DNA of 64,000 bases, taken from positions 1-64,000 of the forward strand of contig PABB01000023.1 in assembly GCA_002702655.1 (NCBI GenBank), read 5' to 3'. The notes under the pieces are model-generated. The model worked only from the letters and a program-made list of their open reading frames with translations. It was not told the origin of the DNA and made no database searches. The number at the start of each line of letters is the position of its first letter. Position 1 is the first letter of the stretch. Position numbers and translations under genes: made by a program. Origin of the DNA: Planctomycetaceae bacterium (lineage in GTDB: Bacteria; Planctomycetota; Planctomycetia; Pirellulales; Lacipirellulaceae). Shown here piece by piece: positions 18,289 through 26,495 of the stretch.

Positions 18289-18852
18289 ATGCGCAAGTGT
18301 TCGTTGACCGCCGCTGTGGCCTGCGTTGCGATTGTCGGATTCGCGCCCGCTGTGAGTGCCCAGAACTGCCACACGACGGTGGCGCAGTCGTACAAAGAAT
18401 CGTACATGCAGAACAACATCTGGCCGTCGCAGTACGTCAGCGCCCCGCGGCGGGCGATCTGCAACACGTTTGCGATGATGACCAACAACGCCTGGCGTCA
18501 GCAAAACACGCTGGGCAAGTACCACTTCAACAACGACGGCACGGAGCTGTCGTTGGCCGGCGAGACGAAGGTCCGCTGGATTGCCACGCAAGCGCCGATG
18601 AACCGCCGCCACGTGTTCGTGCAGCAGGGACTCAGCGCCGATGCGACCGCGTCCCGCATTTCGTCGGTGCAACAGTACGTGGCCAACGGCTACCCGATGC
18701 AGGGCAACCCGGTGGAAGTCAACGAAACGTATCGTCAACTGGAAAGCCACCCGGCCGCGGGCGTCGACAACGTGTTTGTCGGCTTCTCGACGAGCCAACC
18801 GGCGCCGGTGCTGCCGGACGCCTCTGGCGGCGGCGAGTCGGGCGGCGAGTGA
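18289..18852 (+). CDS. Secreted protein of unknown function at the end of the tad locus
   Basis: 187 residues with a clear signal peptide (MRKCSLTAAVACVAIVGFAP, cleavage near VSAQ) and a body rich in Asn, Gln and Tyr (YMQNNIWPSQYVSAPRRAI). The C-terminus is Pro/Gly/Ser-rich. No named domain was recognised. Its place between tadC and the TadD-like gene suggests a role in pilus biogenesis, perhaps as a minor surface or periplasmic component; this is guilt by association only. Two Cys are present in the mature part. Confidence 0.75.
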   Translation: MRKCSLTAAVACVAIVGFAPAVSAQNCHTTVAQSYKESYMQNNIWPSQYVSAPRRAICNTFAMMTNNAWRQQNTLGKYHFNNDGTELSLAGETKVRWIATQAPMNRRHVFVQQGLSADATASRISSVQQYVANGYPMQGNPVEVNETYRQLESHPAAGVDNVFVGFSTSQPAPVLPDASGGGESGGE

Positions 18853-18964
18853 CGCGCACGTGCTGACGACAGCCGTCGCAAACAAATCAGGACAAGGACC
18901 GACCCAACCGGCGCCGCAGCATGGATGCTACGACGGCGCAACGATCGCCATGGAGGGCGTCACG

Positions 18965-20005
18965 GTGCGAAAGGACTGGATCGCAATATGGGCCGCCGCA
19001 GCAATGTGCTGCGGGTGCGCCGGCAGCACGGGCGGAGCCCCCGCGGGGTCGATGGCCGCCGTGAACGCCGGCGGCGGGCCGACCGTCGCCGCCCAGGGCA
19101 ACTACGGACCGGTGCAGCCCGCCAGTTGGACGGACCGACTGCAGGCCGCGGTGATAGCGCCGTTTCAAGCGGGCCAGCAGGTCCCGCCGCCGGCGCCGAC
19201 CGACTCCATTTCGCTGAGCGCCGGCACGGGCGCGGTTACGCCCGAGCTGTTCGTGTCGATGGGCGGCATGTGCGAACGCGCCGGCGATATCGCCCAGGCG
19301 CGACACATCTACGGCCAAGCGCTGCGACTCGCCCCGCAACACACGGGCGCCATGCTCGGTATGGCCCGCCTGGAAGACCGCCAGGGACAGCTCGACGACG
19401 CGCTGGGCTGGTACCAGCAAGCCGCCTACGCCAATCCCCAGGACGCGATTGTGGCCAACGACTACGGGCTGTGCCTGGCTCGTGCCGGCCGGTTCCAGGA
19501 AGCTCTGTCCCCGCTGGGGCAGGCCGTGCGATTGGACCCCGCCAAGCAACTCTACCGCAACAACATCGCCAAGGTCTTGGTCGCGTTGGACCGACCGGCC
19601 GAGGCGGCTCAGCACCTGTCGGCGGTGCTTGACCCGGCGACGGTCAACTACAACATGGCCGTGCTGCTGCTGGAGCAGAATCGCATTGACGAGGCGGCGC
19701 GCTGCCTCGACCTGGCCGTGTCGATGAATCCCGAAATGACCGAGGCGAGCGACCTGCTCGCGCAGATGACCGCCGAGCCAGATGACACGATGCTTGCCGA
19801 AGACGGACCGGCTATCGGCAGCGACGTCGAGCGCGTCGCCCGTCGGTCGGGCGCCGGGGTCGATGTCAACTCGGCCGTCGCCGAGGCGGTTCGCGACTCG
19901 CAACCGTGGCCGCCGGCCGCCAGCGGCGCTGCCGTGCGTCCGGCGGGCGAGTCGACCAGCGTGAATCACTTCGACGAGCCGCTGTTGCTGCCGGCCGTGG
20001 AGTAA
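18965..20005 (+). CDS. tadD: TadD-like TPR protein
   Basis: 346 residues from GTG 18965, preceded by GGAGGG at 18952-18957 seven bases upstream; ATG 18950 in the same frame would destroy that site. It has a short hydrophobic N-terminus ending MCCGCAG, which may be a lipoprotein signal although the lipobox is not canonical. Residues about 80-260 contain four to five TPR motifs (AGDIAQARHIYGQALRLAPQ; QLDDALGWYQQAAYANPQD; GRFQEALSPLGQAVRLDP). TadD in other systems is a TPR lipoprotein needed for secretin stability. The C-terminal 90 residues are low-complexity. Confidence 0.82.
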   Translation: MRKDWIAIWAAAAMCCGCAGSTGGAPAGSMAAVNAGGGPTVAAQGNYGPVQPASWTDRLQAAVIAPFQAGQQVPPPAPTDSISLSAGTGAVTPELFVSMGGMCERAGDIAQARHIYGQALRLAPQHTGAMLGMARLEDRQGQLDDALGWYQQAAYANPQDAIVANDYGLCLARAGRFQEALSPLGQAVRLDPAKQLYRNNIAKVLVALDRPAEAAQHLSAVLDPATVNYNMAVLLLEQNRIDEAARCLDLAVSMNPEMTEASDLLAQMTAEPDDTMLAEDGPAIGSDVERVARRSGAGVDVNSAVAEAVRDSQPWPPAASGAAVRPAGESTSVNHFDEPLLLPAVE

Positions 20006-20021
20006 CGGGCGGCGGAAAATC

Positions 20022-20447
20022 TCACTCGCCGCTGCCGGGGGCCACGAAGACGGGCCGCGGTTTGGCGCGTTCCGGCGCGGCGGAGTCAGCGCTCGCGTCC
20101 GACTCAGCCGGCTGCGGCGTCGCGGCGTCAATCGGCGCGGCGAAGCTCGCTCGCTGCACGTCGTCGGCCGTCGTCAAGGATTGGTCCGCGACTTCTTGAG
20201 TCCCCGCCGTTGATGCTTCCGGCGGCACGTCGTCCATCGTCGCGGCGAGTTCCCAGGGCGGCGCGGGCAGCGGTTGGGCAGCGACCTGCGTGGACGAACC
20301 GCCGACGGGCGCCTGCGCTCGCTGACGCGACGCGTCGACCACACGATATCCTACCACGCTGACCAGCGCCACCACGAGCGAGCCGAGCAGCGCCATGCCG
20401 CGGCGAACCAGCCGGCGATCGACGGTCAAGGGTTCGTCATCCATCAT
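20022..20447 (-). CDS. Single-TM protein in the ftsL position after rsmH
   Basis: 141 residues from ATG 20447 (MMDDEPLTVDRRLVRR); a TTG at 20543 overlapping the rsmH stop would add 32 residues. It has a basic cytoplasmic N-terminus, one TM helix (about 17-35, MALLGSLVVALVSVVGY), then a Pro/Ala/Ser-rich extracytoplasmic tail. In many bacteria the gene after rsmH (mraW) is ftsL, a small bitopic division protein with a coiled coil. Size and topology agree, but no heptad coiled coil is visible, so homology to FtsL is not claimed. It is convergent with tadD, 16 bases apart. Confidence 0.6.
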   Translation of the reverse strand: MMDDEPLTVDRRLVRRGMALLGSLVVALVSVVGYRVVDASRQRAQAPVGGSSTQVAAQPLPAPPWELAATMDDVPPEASTAGTQEVADQSLTTADDVQRASFAAPIDAATPQPAESDASADSAAPERAKPRPVFVAPGSGE

Positions 20448-20539
20448 GCATCTGCTACGGTCGGCGGGAACGGCGCCCGCAGCGCGGGCCGGGGCGAGTC
20501 GATCCCCAAGAATAGCATCTCGCCGGCGCCGCGGCAGGG

Positions 20540-21424
20540 TCAATCGACCCGCTCGGCAACACGGAATTTTGCGCTGCGGGACCGCGGATTGCGGGCCTGT
20601 TCCTCCTCGGTGGGCACAATTGGCCGCCGGGTGAGCACGTTCAGTCGCGCATCATCGCGAAACGCGCTTTTGACCAGTCGATCTTCCAGCGAGTGAAAGC
20701 TGATAATCGCCAGCCGCCCGCCTGGGTTCAGGCACCCCGGCAGCGTACGCAACGCCGTCGCGACCGCTTCCAACTCGCCGTTGACCAAGATCCGCAGCGC
20801 CTGGAACGTGCGCGTCGCCGGGTCGATCGAGTGACCGGCACTGCGCGGCACGCAACTGCGCACCAAATCGGCAAGCTCGGCCGCGGTCCGCAGCGGCGGT
20901 CCCGTGCGCCGGCGCTCGACGATCTTCCGCGCGATGCGGCGGCTGAATCGCTCCTCGCCGAATTGATAGATGGCGTCGGCGATGGCCGTTTCGCTCATCC
21001 GCTCCAGCAGTCGCCAGGCGGGCTCGCCCTGAGTCGGGTCGAACCGCAGGTCCAGTTCGCCGACGCCGTGGTAGCTGAACCCCCGCGCATCGTCGGCCAA
21101 CTGATCGCTGGAGAGGCCCAAGTCGAGCAAGATGCCGTCAACGGCGGCAATGTCCAACTCCGCGAGCGTCTCGGGCAAATCCGTGTAGGAGCGATTGGCA
21201 AGGAGCACCGGCATGCCGGCGAGCGTCGTCTCGGCGCGCTCTGTGGCCGCCGGGTCGAGATCCATCGCCAACACGCGGCCGTCGGGGGCGACTCGCTCGG
21301 CCAGGGCCCGCGCGTGCCCGCCGCCTCCCAGGGTGCCGTCGACGATCGTCATTCCGGACGCCGGGCGCAGCCACTGCAGAACTTCGTCCATCAAGACAGG
21401 CACATGAACGGTCGGCTCGAGCAT
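20540..21424 (-). CDS. rsmH: 16S rRNA (cytosine1402-N4)-methyltransferase RsmH
   Basis: 294 residues from ATG 21424 (MLEPTVHVPVLMDEV); an upstream in-frame GTG at 21466 lies inside a repeat tract and is rejected. SAM-binding motif DGTLGGGGHARAL near residue 30, LLDLGLSSDQLADDARGFSY near 100, and the C-terminal GGRLAIISFHSLEDRLVK are all family hallmarks. It methylates C1402 in the ribosomal P site. It follows mraZ on the same strand, the conserved mraZ-rsmH order, but the next division-cluster genes (ftsI, mur genes) are absent here, as expected for planctomycetes. Confidence 0.95.
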   Translation of the reverse strand: MLEPTVHVPVLMDEVLQWLRPASGMTIVDGTLGGGGHARALAERVAPDGRVLAMDLDPAATERAETTLAGMPVLLANRSYTDLPETLAELDIAAVDGILLDLGLSSDQLADDARGFSYHGVGELDLRFDPTQGEPAWRLLERMSETAIADAIYQFGEERFSRRIARKIVERRRTGPPLRTAAELADLVRSCVPRSAGHSIDPATRTFQALRILVNGELEAVATALRTLPGCLNPGGRLAIISFHSLEDRLVKSAFRDDARLNVLTRRPIVPTEEEQARNPRSRSAKFRVAERVD

Positions 21425-21450
21425 GCCGCCAGTGTAGCCGGTCGGCAGCG

Positions 21451-21502
21451 CGTCGTCAGTTGTCACTGGACAGTTGTCAGTTGTCAGTTGTCAGTTGTCA
21501 GT
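21451..21502. repeat. Tandem TCAGTTG heptamer tract
   Basis: Repeats of TCAGTTG, four in perfect succession (about 21469-21500), plus a degenerate copy next to the rsmH start. One of several low-complexity heptamer tracts found in spacers of this window. Confidence 0.85.
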
Positions 21503-21524
21503 GGGCACTGGTTCGTCGCAATTC

Positions 21525-21554
21525 CATTGAGCCCCGCCGCTTGCGGCGGGAGCG
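21525..21554. repeat. REP-like palindrome, AGCCCCGCCGCTTGCGG type
   Basis: CCATTGAGCCCCGCCGCTTG followed by CGGCGGGAGCG; an almost identical copy lies at 32946-32975 (one difference before AGCCCC and one after CGGCGGG). A hairpin with a CTTG loop. Confidence 0.7.
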
Positions 21555-21583
21555 TGTCGGCGGCGCCCGGCCAGCAAAAATGA

Positions 21584-21627
21584 GAGCCGCCGGGGATGGC
21601 GCGTCCTTGCGCCATCCCCGGCGGCTC
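21584..21627 (-). terminator. Perfect 19-bp hairpin between mraZ and rsmH
   Basis: Arms 21584-21602 and 21609-21627 are perfectly complementary, loop GTCCTT. On the minus strand the stem is followed by TCATTTTTGC, so it can act as a terminator or attenuator for the mraZ transcript before rsmH. It could instead be a repeat-element palindrome; there is only one copy in the window. Confidence 0.55.
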
Positions 21628-21823
21628 GTGTCGGCCGCGACCGCGAAAACGGCAACGCGGCGCGGCAAACATCCGCTCCATCTGCATCCATGCGGCGAGC
21701 GGGGTTCAATCGGGCCCCGAAGCGGCGCGTGCCCTGTGGCCAAAATGCACGCGTCACTCCCGGGCGCTCGATCGTGTACGAATGAGATTTGGACTCCGTC
21801 CGTAGAGGCTAGTGCGATGCGGC

Positions 21824-22360
21824 TCAGCGCGGCGCCGGGCGCTGAGCCGCCGCAGTGGGTAGCTTTCTGGACTCCGACGCGGGCGGACAAGGGGCGGACG
21901 GCATCGACGGCGACTCCGCGGGGGGGCGAGCTCCGCCCAAGGCCGCCTCGGCCAGGTCGGTGAAGCTGTGGTCGCGCTGGGCCACGTACTGGTCCCACCT
22001 GGCCGCGTCCCAGATCTCCAGGTGGTCGCGCACGCCGACCAACACGATTTCCGATTGCAGAGTCGCCCATTGGGCCAGTTCCGCGGGCAGGCGGAGCCGA
22101 CCCTGCTTGTCTGCCGACAGGCACTCGGCCTGCGAGAAGAACAGCCGGGCATAGTCGCGTGCCGGGGCGGTGGCCGGCGAGGCGTTTGCCAACCGGTCCG
22201 CAAGTGCGGCGAATTCGGCCTCGGGGTACAACGCCAGGCACCCGTCCAGCCCGGGCGTCAGATACAGCGGCGCGGCCGTCAGCGCCTCGCGGAAGGGCTT
22301 GGGGACGGCGACCCGTAGCTTGTCGTCGAGCGATCGGCGGTATTGCCCCGTGAGCAGCAT
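21824..22360 (-). CDS. mraZ: Transcriptional regulator MraZ
   Basis: 178 residues from ATG 22360 (MLLTGQYRRSLDDKLRVAVP). It has two SpoVT/AbrB-type DNA-binding halves: YRRSLDDKLRVAVPKPFREAL and LSADKQGRLRLPAELAQWA. MraZ forms a ring and binds phased TGGG repeats upstream of its own gene. The start at 22360 is chosen over ATG 22381 because the four operator repeats occupy 22367-22400 and would otherwise lie inside the coding region. The C-terminal 35 residues beyond the usual length are Pro/Ser-rich. It is divergent from queA. Confidence 0.92.
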   Translation of the reverse strand: MLLTGQYRRSLDDKLRVAVPKPFREALTAAPLYLTPGLDGCLALYPEAEFAALADRLANASPATAPARDYARLFFSQAECLSADKQGRLRLPAELAQWATLQSEIVLVGVRDHLEIWDAARWDQYVAQRDHSFTDLAEAALGGARPPAESPSMPSAPCPPASESRKLPTAAAQRPAPR

Positions 22361-22366
22361 TGCTTT

Positions 22367-22400
22367 GCCACTGTGCCCCATTTTTTCCCAACCAGCCCCA
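22367..22400 (-). promoter_or_regulatory. MraZ box: four 10-bp-phased TGGG repeats
   Basis: On the minus strand TGGG begins at 22400, 22390 and 22380 and TGGC at 22370, exactly 10 bp apart (TGGGN plus five bases). This is the arrangement established for MraZ operators in other bacteria, with one extra, degenerate repeat. It touches the -10 element, so autorepression is expected. Confidence 0.85.
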
Positions 22401-22428
22401 AACTTAGGGGCGACGGAGGATCCGTCAA
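22401..22428 (-). promoter_or_regulatory. Promoter of mraZ
   Basis: Minus strand TTGACG (22428-22423), a 16-bp spacer, then TAAGTT (22406-22401), directly abutting the MraZ repeats. Confidence 0.6.
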
Positions 22429-22657
22429 CTCGAAAATCTTATGGATGACGGCACGTCGAGAATCGTCGAGTCAACCTGAATCCGCTAGCTTGCTAGCGGT
22501 GTGCGGGCGTCGACTACGCCGCCCAGGTAGTTCAACCGCAGCGCGCCAAGCCCTGCCCCAAAGTTGGCGGATCGGTATACTTCCCTGCTTCGTTTGCTTC
22601 GTTGGAAGTTGGCCAAGCCGCGCCCCCACCTGTCGCTACGCCGCTGTTGTTTCCGCT

Positions 22658-23719
22658 ATGGAACCTTGGATCGACTACCACCTGCCGTCCGAACTGATTG
22701 CGCAGGAACCACTGGCAAACCGGGTCGACGCGCGGCTGCTGGTGGTCGATCGCCAGCGGCAAGCGCTGGAGCACCGCCACATTCGCGATTTGCCGGAGTT
22801 TCTGCGCCGGCACGACCAACTGGTGCTCAACGACACGCGGGTCGTCCCCGCTCAACTGCAGGGACGTCGCGAGGGAACAGGCGGCAAGTGGCAGGGCCTG
22901 TTCCTGCACGCCAACGCCGATCAGACCTGGACGATCGTCTGCAAGACCCGCGGCACGCTGCAGCCGCCCGAGCCCGTGATCCTGGTCGATCGGGACGGTC
23001 GCGACGCGGTGAAGCTGTGGCTGCTGGAGAAGTTCGGCGACGGCCAGTGGATCGCCCGCCCGGACTCGGACGAATCGCCGCTGGAGTTGCTGAATCGCGT
23101 GGGTCGCGTGCCGCTGCCGCCGTACATTCGCGGCGGCAAGATGGTGGAAAGCGACATCGAGCGTTATCAGACCGTGTTTGCCCGCCGGCCTGGCGCCGTG
23201 GCGGCGCCGACCGCGGGGCTCCACTTGACCGAGCCGTTGCTGCGGACGATTCACGAGCGCGGCGTCGGGCTTACAGCCGTCACACTGCACGTGGGGCTGG
23301 GGACGTTTCGCCCGGTGGCGGTCGAGGATCCAGCTAAGCACGATATGCACGCCGAGTGGGCCGAGGTCACCTCAGTCGCCGCGAAGGAGATTCAGCAAGC
23401 ACGCGACGCGGGGGGCCGCATTGTCGCGGTCGGCACCACGGTCACGCGGGTGTTGGAGACGGTGGCCGCCGAGGCCGCCCAGGCAGGCGCGGAGACCCTG
23501 CTGCAGGCATGGTCTGGCGAGACGTCGCTATTCATCCGACCGCCCTACGAGTTCCGGGCCGTCGACGCGCTGCTGACGAACTTCCACTTCCCCCGCACGA
23601 CGCTGCTACTGCTGGTGCAGGCGTTGGCTGGGTCGGACCTGCTGCGCCAGGCGTACGAGACGGCCGTGGCCGAGCGGTACCGGTTCTACAGCTACGGCGA
23701 CGCCATGCTGATTATCTGA
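22658..23719 (+). CDS. queA: S-adenosylmethionine:tRNA ribosyltransferase-isomerase QueA
   Basis: 353 residues from ATG 22658 (MEPWIDYHLPSELIAQEP); the in-frame stretch back to 22343 overlaps the mraZ promoter and is not coding. It moves the ribosyl part of SAM to 7-aminomethyl-7-deazaguanine in tRNA to form epoxyqueuosine. Family motifs: LIAQEPL, LVLNDTRVVPAQL, GRVPLPPYI, the central GAVAAPTAGLHLTEPLL and C-terminal LLTNFHFPRTTLLLLVQALAG. No other queuosine gene is adjacent; it is divergent from mraZ. Confidence 0.95.
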   Translation: MEPWIDYHLPSELIAQEPLANRVDARLLVVDRQRQALEHRHIRDLPEFLRRHDQLVLNDTRVVPAQLQGRREGTGGKWQGLFLHANADQTWTIVCKTRGTLQPPEPVILVDRDGRDAVKLWLLEKFGDGQWIARPDSDESPLELLNRVGRVPLPPYIRGGKMVESDIERYQTVFARRPGAVAAPTAGLHLTEPLLRTIHERGVGLTAVTLHVGLGTFRPVAVEDPAKHDMHAEWAEVTSVAAKEIQQARDAGGRIVAVGTTVTRVLETVAAEAAQAGAETLLQAWSGETSLFIRPPYEFRAVDALLTNFHFPRTTLLLLVQALAGSDLLRQAYETAVAERYRFYSYGDAMLII

Positions 23720-23778
23720 TGTCGTGCTGACGGTCTGTGCCGTCGTCGACGAGAGTGCCGCCGGCATCATCCGCGCAC

Positions 23779-23837
23779 AAAAAAGGCTCTCCTCGACAAG
23801 GACTGGGGCAGGTAGCCCTTGATGCCCGAGGAGAGCC
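23779..23837 (-). terminator. Long-loop terminator-like hairpin
   Basis: Perfect 11-bp stem (23785-23795 with 23827-23837, CGAGGAGAGCC) with a 31-base loop that can itself fold, followed on the minus strand by six T (23784-23779). Oriented to end a transcript coming from the second flp gene. Confidence 0.6.
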
Positions 23838-24129
23838 CGTTGGTGGTGTCGATCTGCGCGGCCAAATCCACGGGCGCACTGCCGGCGGACGCCCAGCTGG
23901 CGAATGCGGGTACCCGCACGACGGGCACTGGTTCTAGGTATCGGGATACGGCGACCGCCGCCATGAGTCGAATTGGGGGATTATCATCCAGAGACAACGC
24001 CCCCGGATTTGGCAGCGCGATGACCATGTCACCAACGGGAAACTCCCGCCCGGGCGGCGCAGAACCGCCCCGGCCGGCGGGATGGGCCGTTGGCTGCGGG
24101 GAAGGAGGGGGGCCGCTGCTGTGCGCCGC
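23838..24129 (-). other. Region between second flp and its terminator
   Basis: About 290 bases, probably transcribed with the second flp. A minus-strand frame open from 24027 to 23767 (86 codons, MVIALPNPGALSL...) reads through the terminator hairpin and has no family resemblance; it is not called as a gene. The region could be a 3' untranslated RNA or the remnant of a lost gene. Confidence 0.3.
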
Positions 24130-24309
24130 CTAACTGCCCAGGACCCCGTCGAGTTGAGTCGCCGAGTCGTTGAAGCTCTCGCCCGTGGCCTGGGCGAGCG
24201 TGTTCACCGCCACGAGGCACGCGCCCACGATCAGGGCCAGCATCACGGCGTACTCGACAGCGGTGGGCCCGCTGTCATCAATCAGGAATTGGCGTAGTTT
24301 GGCGAGCAT
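24130..24309 (-). CDS. flp: Second Flp-type pilin
   Basis: 59 residues from ATG 24309, with AAGGAAG about eight bases upstream. The leader MLAKLRQFLIDDSG ends at G14; PTAVEY follows with Glu +5 and Tyr +6, then the hydrophobic helix AVMLALIVGAC. The N-terminal half is almost the same as the pilin at 8333, the C-terminal half differs (TLAQATGESFNDSATQLDGV). It stands 14-16 kb from the tad locus without machinery genes and without a riboswitch that could be recognised, so it may be a minor or differently regulated pilin using the same machine. Confidence 0.9.
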   Translation of the reverse strand: MLAKLRQFLIDDSGPTAVEYAVMLALIVGACLVAVNTLAQATGESFNDSATQLDGVLGS

Positions 24310-24560
24310 GACGGAACTTCCTTGACGAGATAGAAAAACGCGAGGGGGAACTCGCGGAGGGAAAAGAGGCGCAAACGCAGGGCGCGTCGCCACTCAAAGC
24401 GTACGTCGCCCGCGGGCCGGATGAGGCTTGCCGCACATCGGATTCGGCGGAGAGAGCGCAGCATTCAGGCAGGTCGGCGCGGTCGCGCGGCCTATAACGA
24501 TTCTGTCGGCTGCCGGAACGAGCGCGGTGAGGAACGCACTGGTTGCGCAGCGATCAACTT

Positions 24561-24586
24561 GCACGGCTCGCAGAGCCGTGGCACGC
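24561..24586. repeat. Half copy of inverted-repeat family A
   Basis: GCACGGCTCGCAGAGCCGTG followed by GCACGC; it matches the right half of the other family A elements, with no left half nearby. Confidence 0.65.
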
Positions 24587-24612
24587 GAAGGAAACGACCA
24601 CCGACTCAGCGG

Positions 24613-24945
24613 CTAGGCCTGGAACGAGCTGCCGCAGCCGCAGCTCTTGACCGCATTGGGGTTGTCGAACGTGAACCCGCGGCGATCGATGCCCTCGTAG
24701 AAGTCGACGGTCGTGCCGTCCAGGTACAGGGCGCTCTTCTTGTCGACCACGACCGGCACGCCGTGGAACTCGTACTTCGAGTCGGTCTTTTCGTCGAACG
24801 CCTTGTCGAAGCCCAGCGAGTAGCTGAAGCCGCTGCACCCGCCGCCCGCAACGCCGACCCGCAGGACCGTGCCGTCTTCCAACTTCTGGTCGGCGATGAT
24901 GCGCTTGACTTCGGAGGCGGCTTTTTCGGTGAGTACGACGCTCAT
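24613..24945 (-). CDS. Iron-sulfur cluster assembly protein, IscA/ErpA family
   Basis: 110 residues from ATG 24945 with AAGGA upstream. It is a HesB/IscA A-type carrier: the three conserved cysteines are C37 (GGGCSGF) and C102, C104 (SCGCGSSF). Such proteins receive Fe-S clusters and deliver them to target enzymes. It is encoded next to and in the same direction as the cysteine desulfurase at 25231-26436, consistent with one Fe-S assembly unit, although a 285-base spacer with a repeat element separates them. Whether it is IscA, ErpA or SufA cannot be told. Confidence 0.92.
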   Translation of the reverse strand: MSVVLTEKAASEVKRIIADQKLEDGTVLRVGVAGGGCSGFSYSLGFDKAFDEKTDSKYEFHGVPVVVDKKSALYLDGTTVDFYEGIDRRGFTFDNPNAVKSCGCGSSFQA

Positions 24946-25128
24946 GGAAATGGTCCTTCGCGGCGGGCTGAGGGGAGAGTTGCGGTAATTGACGGCCGGC
25001 AGATCGCGGCGACGATCACGGCGGCCAGGAGGAACCGGTCCTAGCGGCGACCGGTGCTCCTTCAGATTATACCACATTGCGGGGCGAGAAAAGTGCGGGT
25101 GAGCACACAGCCCAACGAGCCGAAATCC

Positions 25129-25204
25129 GCGTGCCACGGCTCTGTGAGCCGTGCGAAGTCCGACGGTGCCGCGATTCAGCACGGCTGACACAGCCGTGGC
25201 ACGC
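25129..25204. repeat. Bipartite inverted repeat, family A
   Basis: Left half GTGCCACGGCTCTGTGAGCC (25131 on) and right half GGCTGACACAGCCGTGGCAC (to 25202), each a hairpin, separated by about 25 bases. Total about 76 bp. Confidence 0.8.
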
Positions 25205-25230
25205 TGGGCGCCAGCCTTGGCCGCCCAGCG

Positions 25231-26436
25231 TCACCGAGCGAGCCCCCGCAGCTTGGCCACCGCGGCGATCACCGCGTCGGCCGCCATCTCGACGTCGCTC
25301 TCGGTGGTGAACCGTCCCAGGCCGAAGCGCAGCGTGCTGCGGGCCGCGTCCTCGGTCATTCCCAGGGCCAGCAGCACGTGGCTGGGCGCCGGGTCGGTCG
25401 ACGAGCAGGCCGCTCCCGAGCTGACCGCCACGTCCGGCATGGCCAGCATCAGCGCCTCGCCGTCCACGTCGCCAAATGCCACGTCCAGATTGCCTGGCAG
25501 ACGCAGCGGCGTTCCCGCGGCGTCGACCGCGTCGAGCGCCGGGCCGCACAGTTCGACGCCGGCGACGCCCGCGCTCAAGCGCTGCCACAGGCGATTCCGC
25601 AATTTCGTCTGCCGGGACATTTCGTCGGACAGTTCCAACTGGCACAGCGACACGGCCGCCGCCAGGCCGACGATCCCCGGCACGTTGAGCGTGCCGCTGC
25701 GGAGGCCGTGTTCCTGCCCGCCGCCGCTGATTTGGGCGTCGAGCCGCACCGCGGGGCGCGTCCGCCGCACATACAGCGCGCCGACGCCCTTGGGGCCGTA
25801 GATCTTGTGCGCCGAGAAACTCATCAAGTCGACGCCCAACTCCTGCACGTCCACCGGCAACTTGCCCACCGCCTGCGTCGCGTCGCAATGCAGCAGCACG
25901 CCCGCCGCGCGGCACGCGGCGGCGAGCTCGGCGATCGGCTGCACGACGCCGATTTCGTTGTTGGCCAACATCACCGAGGCGAGCACCGTGTCATCGCGCA
26001 GCGCCGCGGCGAATTGCTCAACGTCCACCAGCCCCGCCTCGCGCCGGCCGTGGGGCGCCACGTCCAGCAGCGTCACGTCGTAGCCCCGCCGCCCGAGCCG
26101 CGCCAACGGATCGAGCACGGCCCGGTGCTCGGTGGCGACGCTCACGAGGTGATCGCCCCGGCGGCGCTGCCGCTCCGCCACGCCGCGGATGGCTAGGTTG
26201 TTGCTTTCGGTCGCGCCGCTGGTGAAGACGATCTCCTCGGGCGACGCGCCAATCGCCGCGGCAATCGCCCGGCGGGAATCGGCGACCGCCTCCCGCGCCC
26301 GCTCGCCGTAGGCGTGCACGACGCTGCCGGCGTTGCCAAAGTGCTCGCTGAAGTACGGCAACATCGCCGCCAACACGCGCGGATCGACGCGGGTGGTGGC
26401 GTGATTGTCCAGGTAAATGGTCAAGTCGTCAGACAC
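25231..26436 (-). CDS. Cysteine desulfurase, NifS/IscS family
   Basis: 401 residues, start GTG at 26436. It is a PLP enzyme releasing sulfur from cysteine for Fe-S clusters and tRNA thiolation. Visible residues: H104 (ATEHRAV), D185 (HCDATQAVGK), PLP-binding K211 (SFSAHKIYGPKG) and the persulfide-forming C344 in a short loop (SSGAACSS). Sequence order DNHATT near residue 10 and SGATESNN near 73 is typical of group I NifS/IscS. It is probably a partner of the downstream IscA-type protein. There is no IscU scaffold gene in the window. Confidence 0.93.
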   Translation of the reverse strand: MSDDLTIYLDNHATTRVDPRVLAAMLPYFSEHFGNAGSVVHAYGERAREAVADSRRAIAAAIGASPEEIVFTSGATESNNLAIRGVAERQRRRGDHLVSVATEHRAVLDPLARLGRRGYDVTLLDVAPHGRREAGLVDVEQFAAALRDDTVLASVMLANNEIGVVQPIAELAAACRAAGVLLHCDATQAVGKLPVDVQELGVDLMSFSAHKIYGPKGVGALYVRRTRPAVRLDAQISGGGQEHGLRSGTLNVPGIVGLAAAVSLCQLELSDEMSRQTKLRNRLWQRLSAGVAGVELCGPALDAVDAAGTPLRLPGNLDVAFGDVDGEALMLAMPDVAVSSGAACSSTDPAPSHVLLALGMTEDAARSTLRFGLGRFTTESDVEMAADAVIAAVAKLRGLAR

Positions 26437-26495
26437 TGCACGTCGGGCGGGGGTGTAGTTTCAAGTGGTCTCCATGTTACCTGCGCTCGCTGTAT

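Noticed and set aside
23767-24027. 86-codon minus-strand frame after the second flp
   Set aside because: It reads through a terminator hairpin and has no family resemblance or ribosome binding site.
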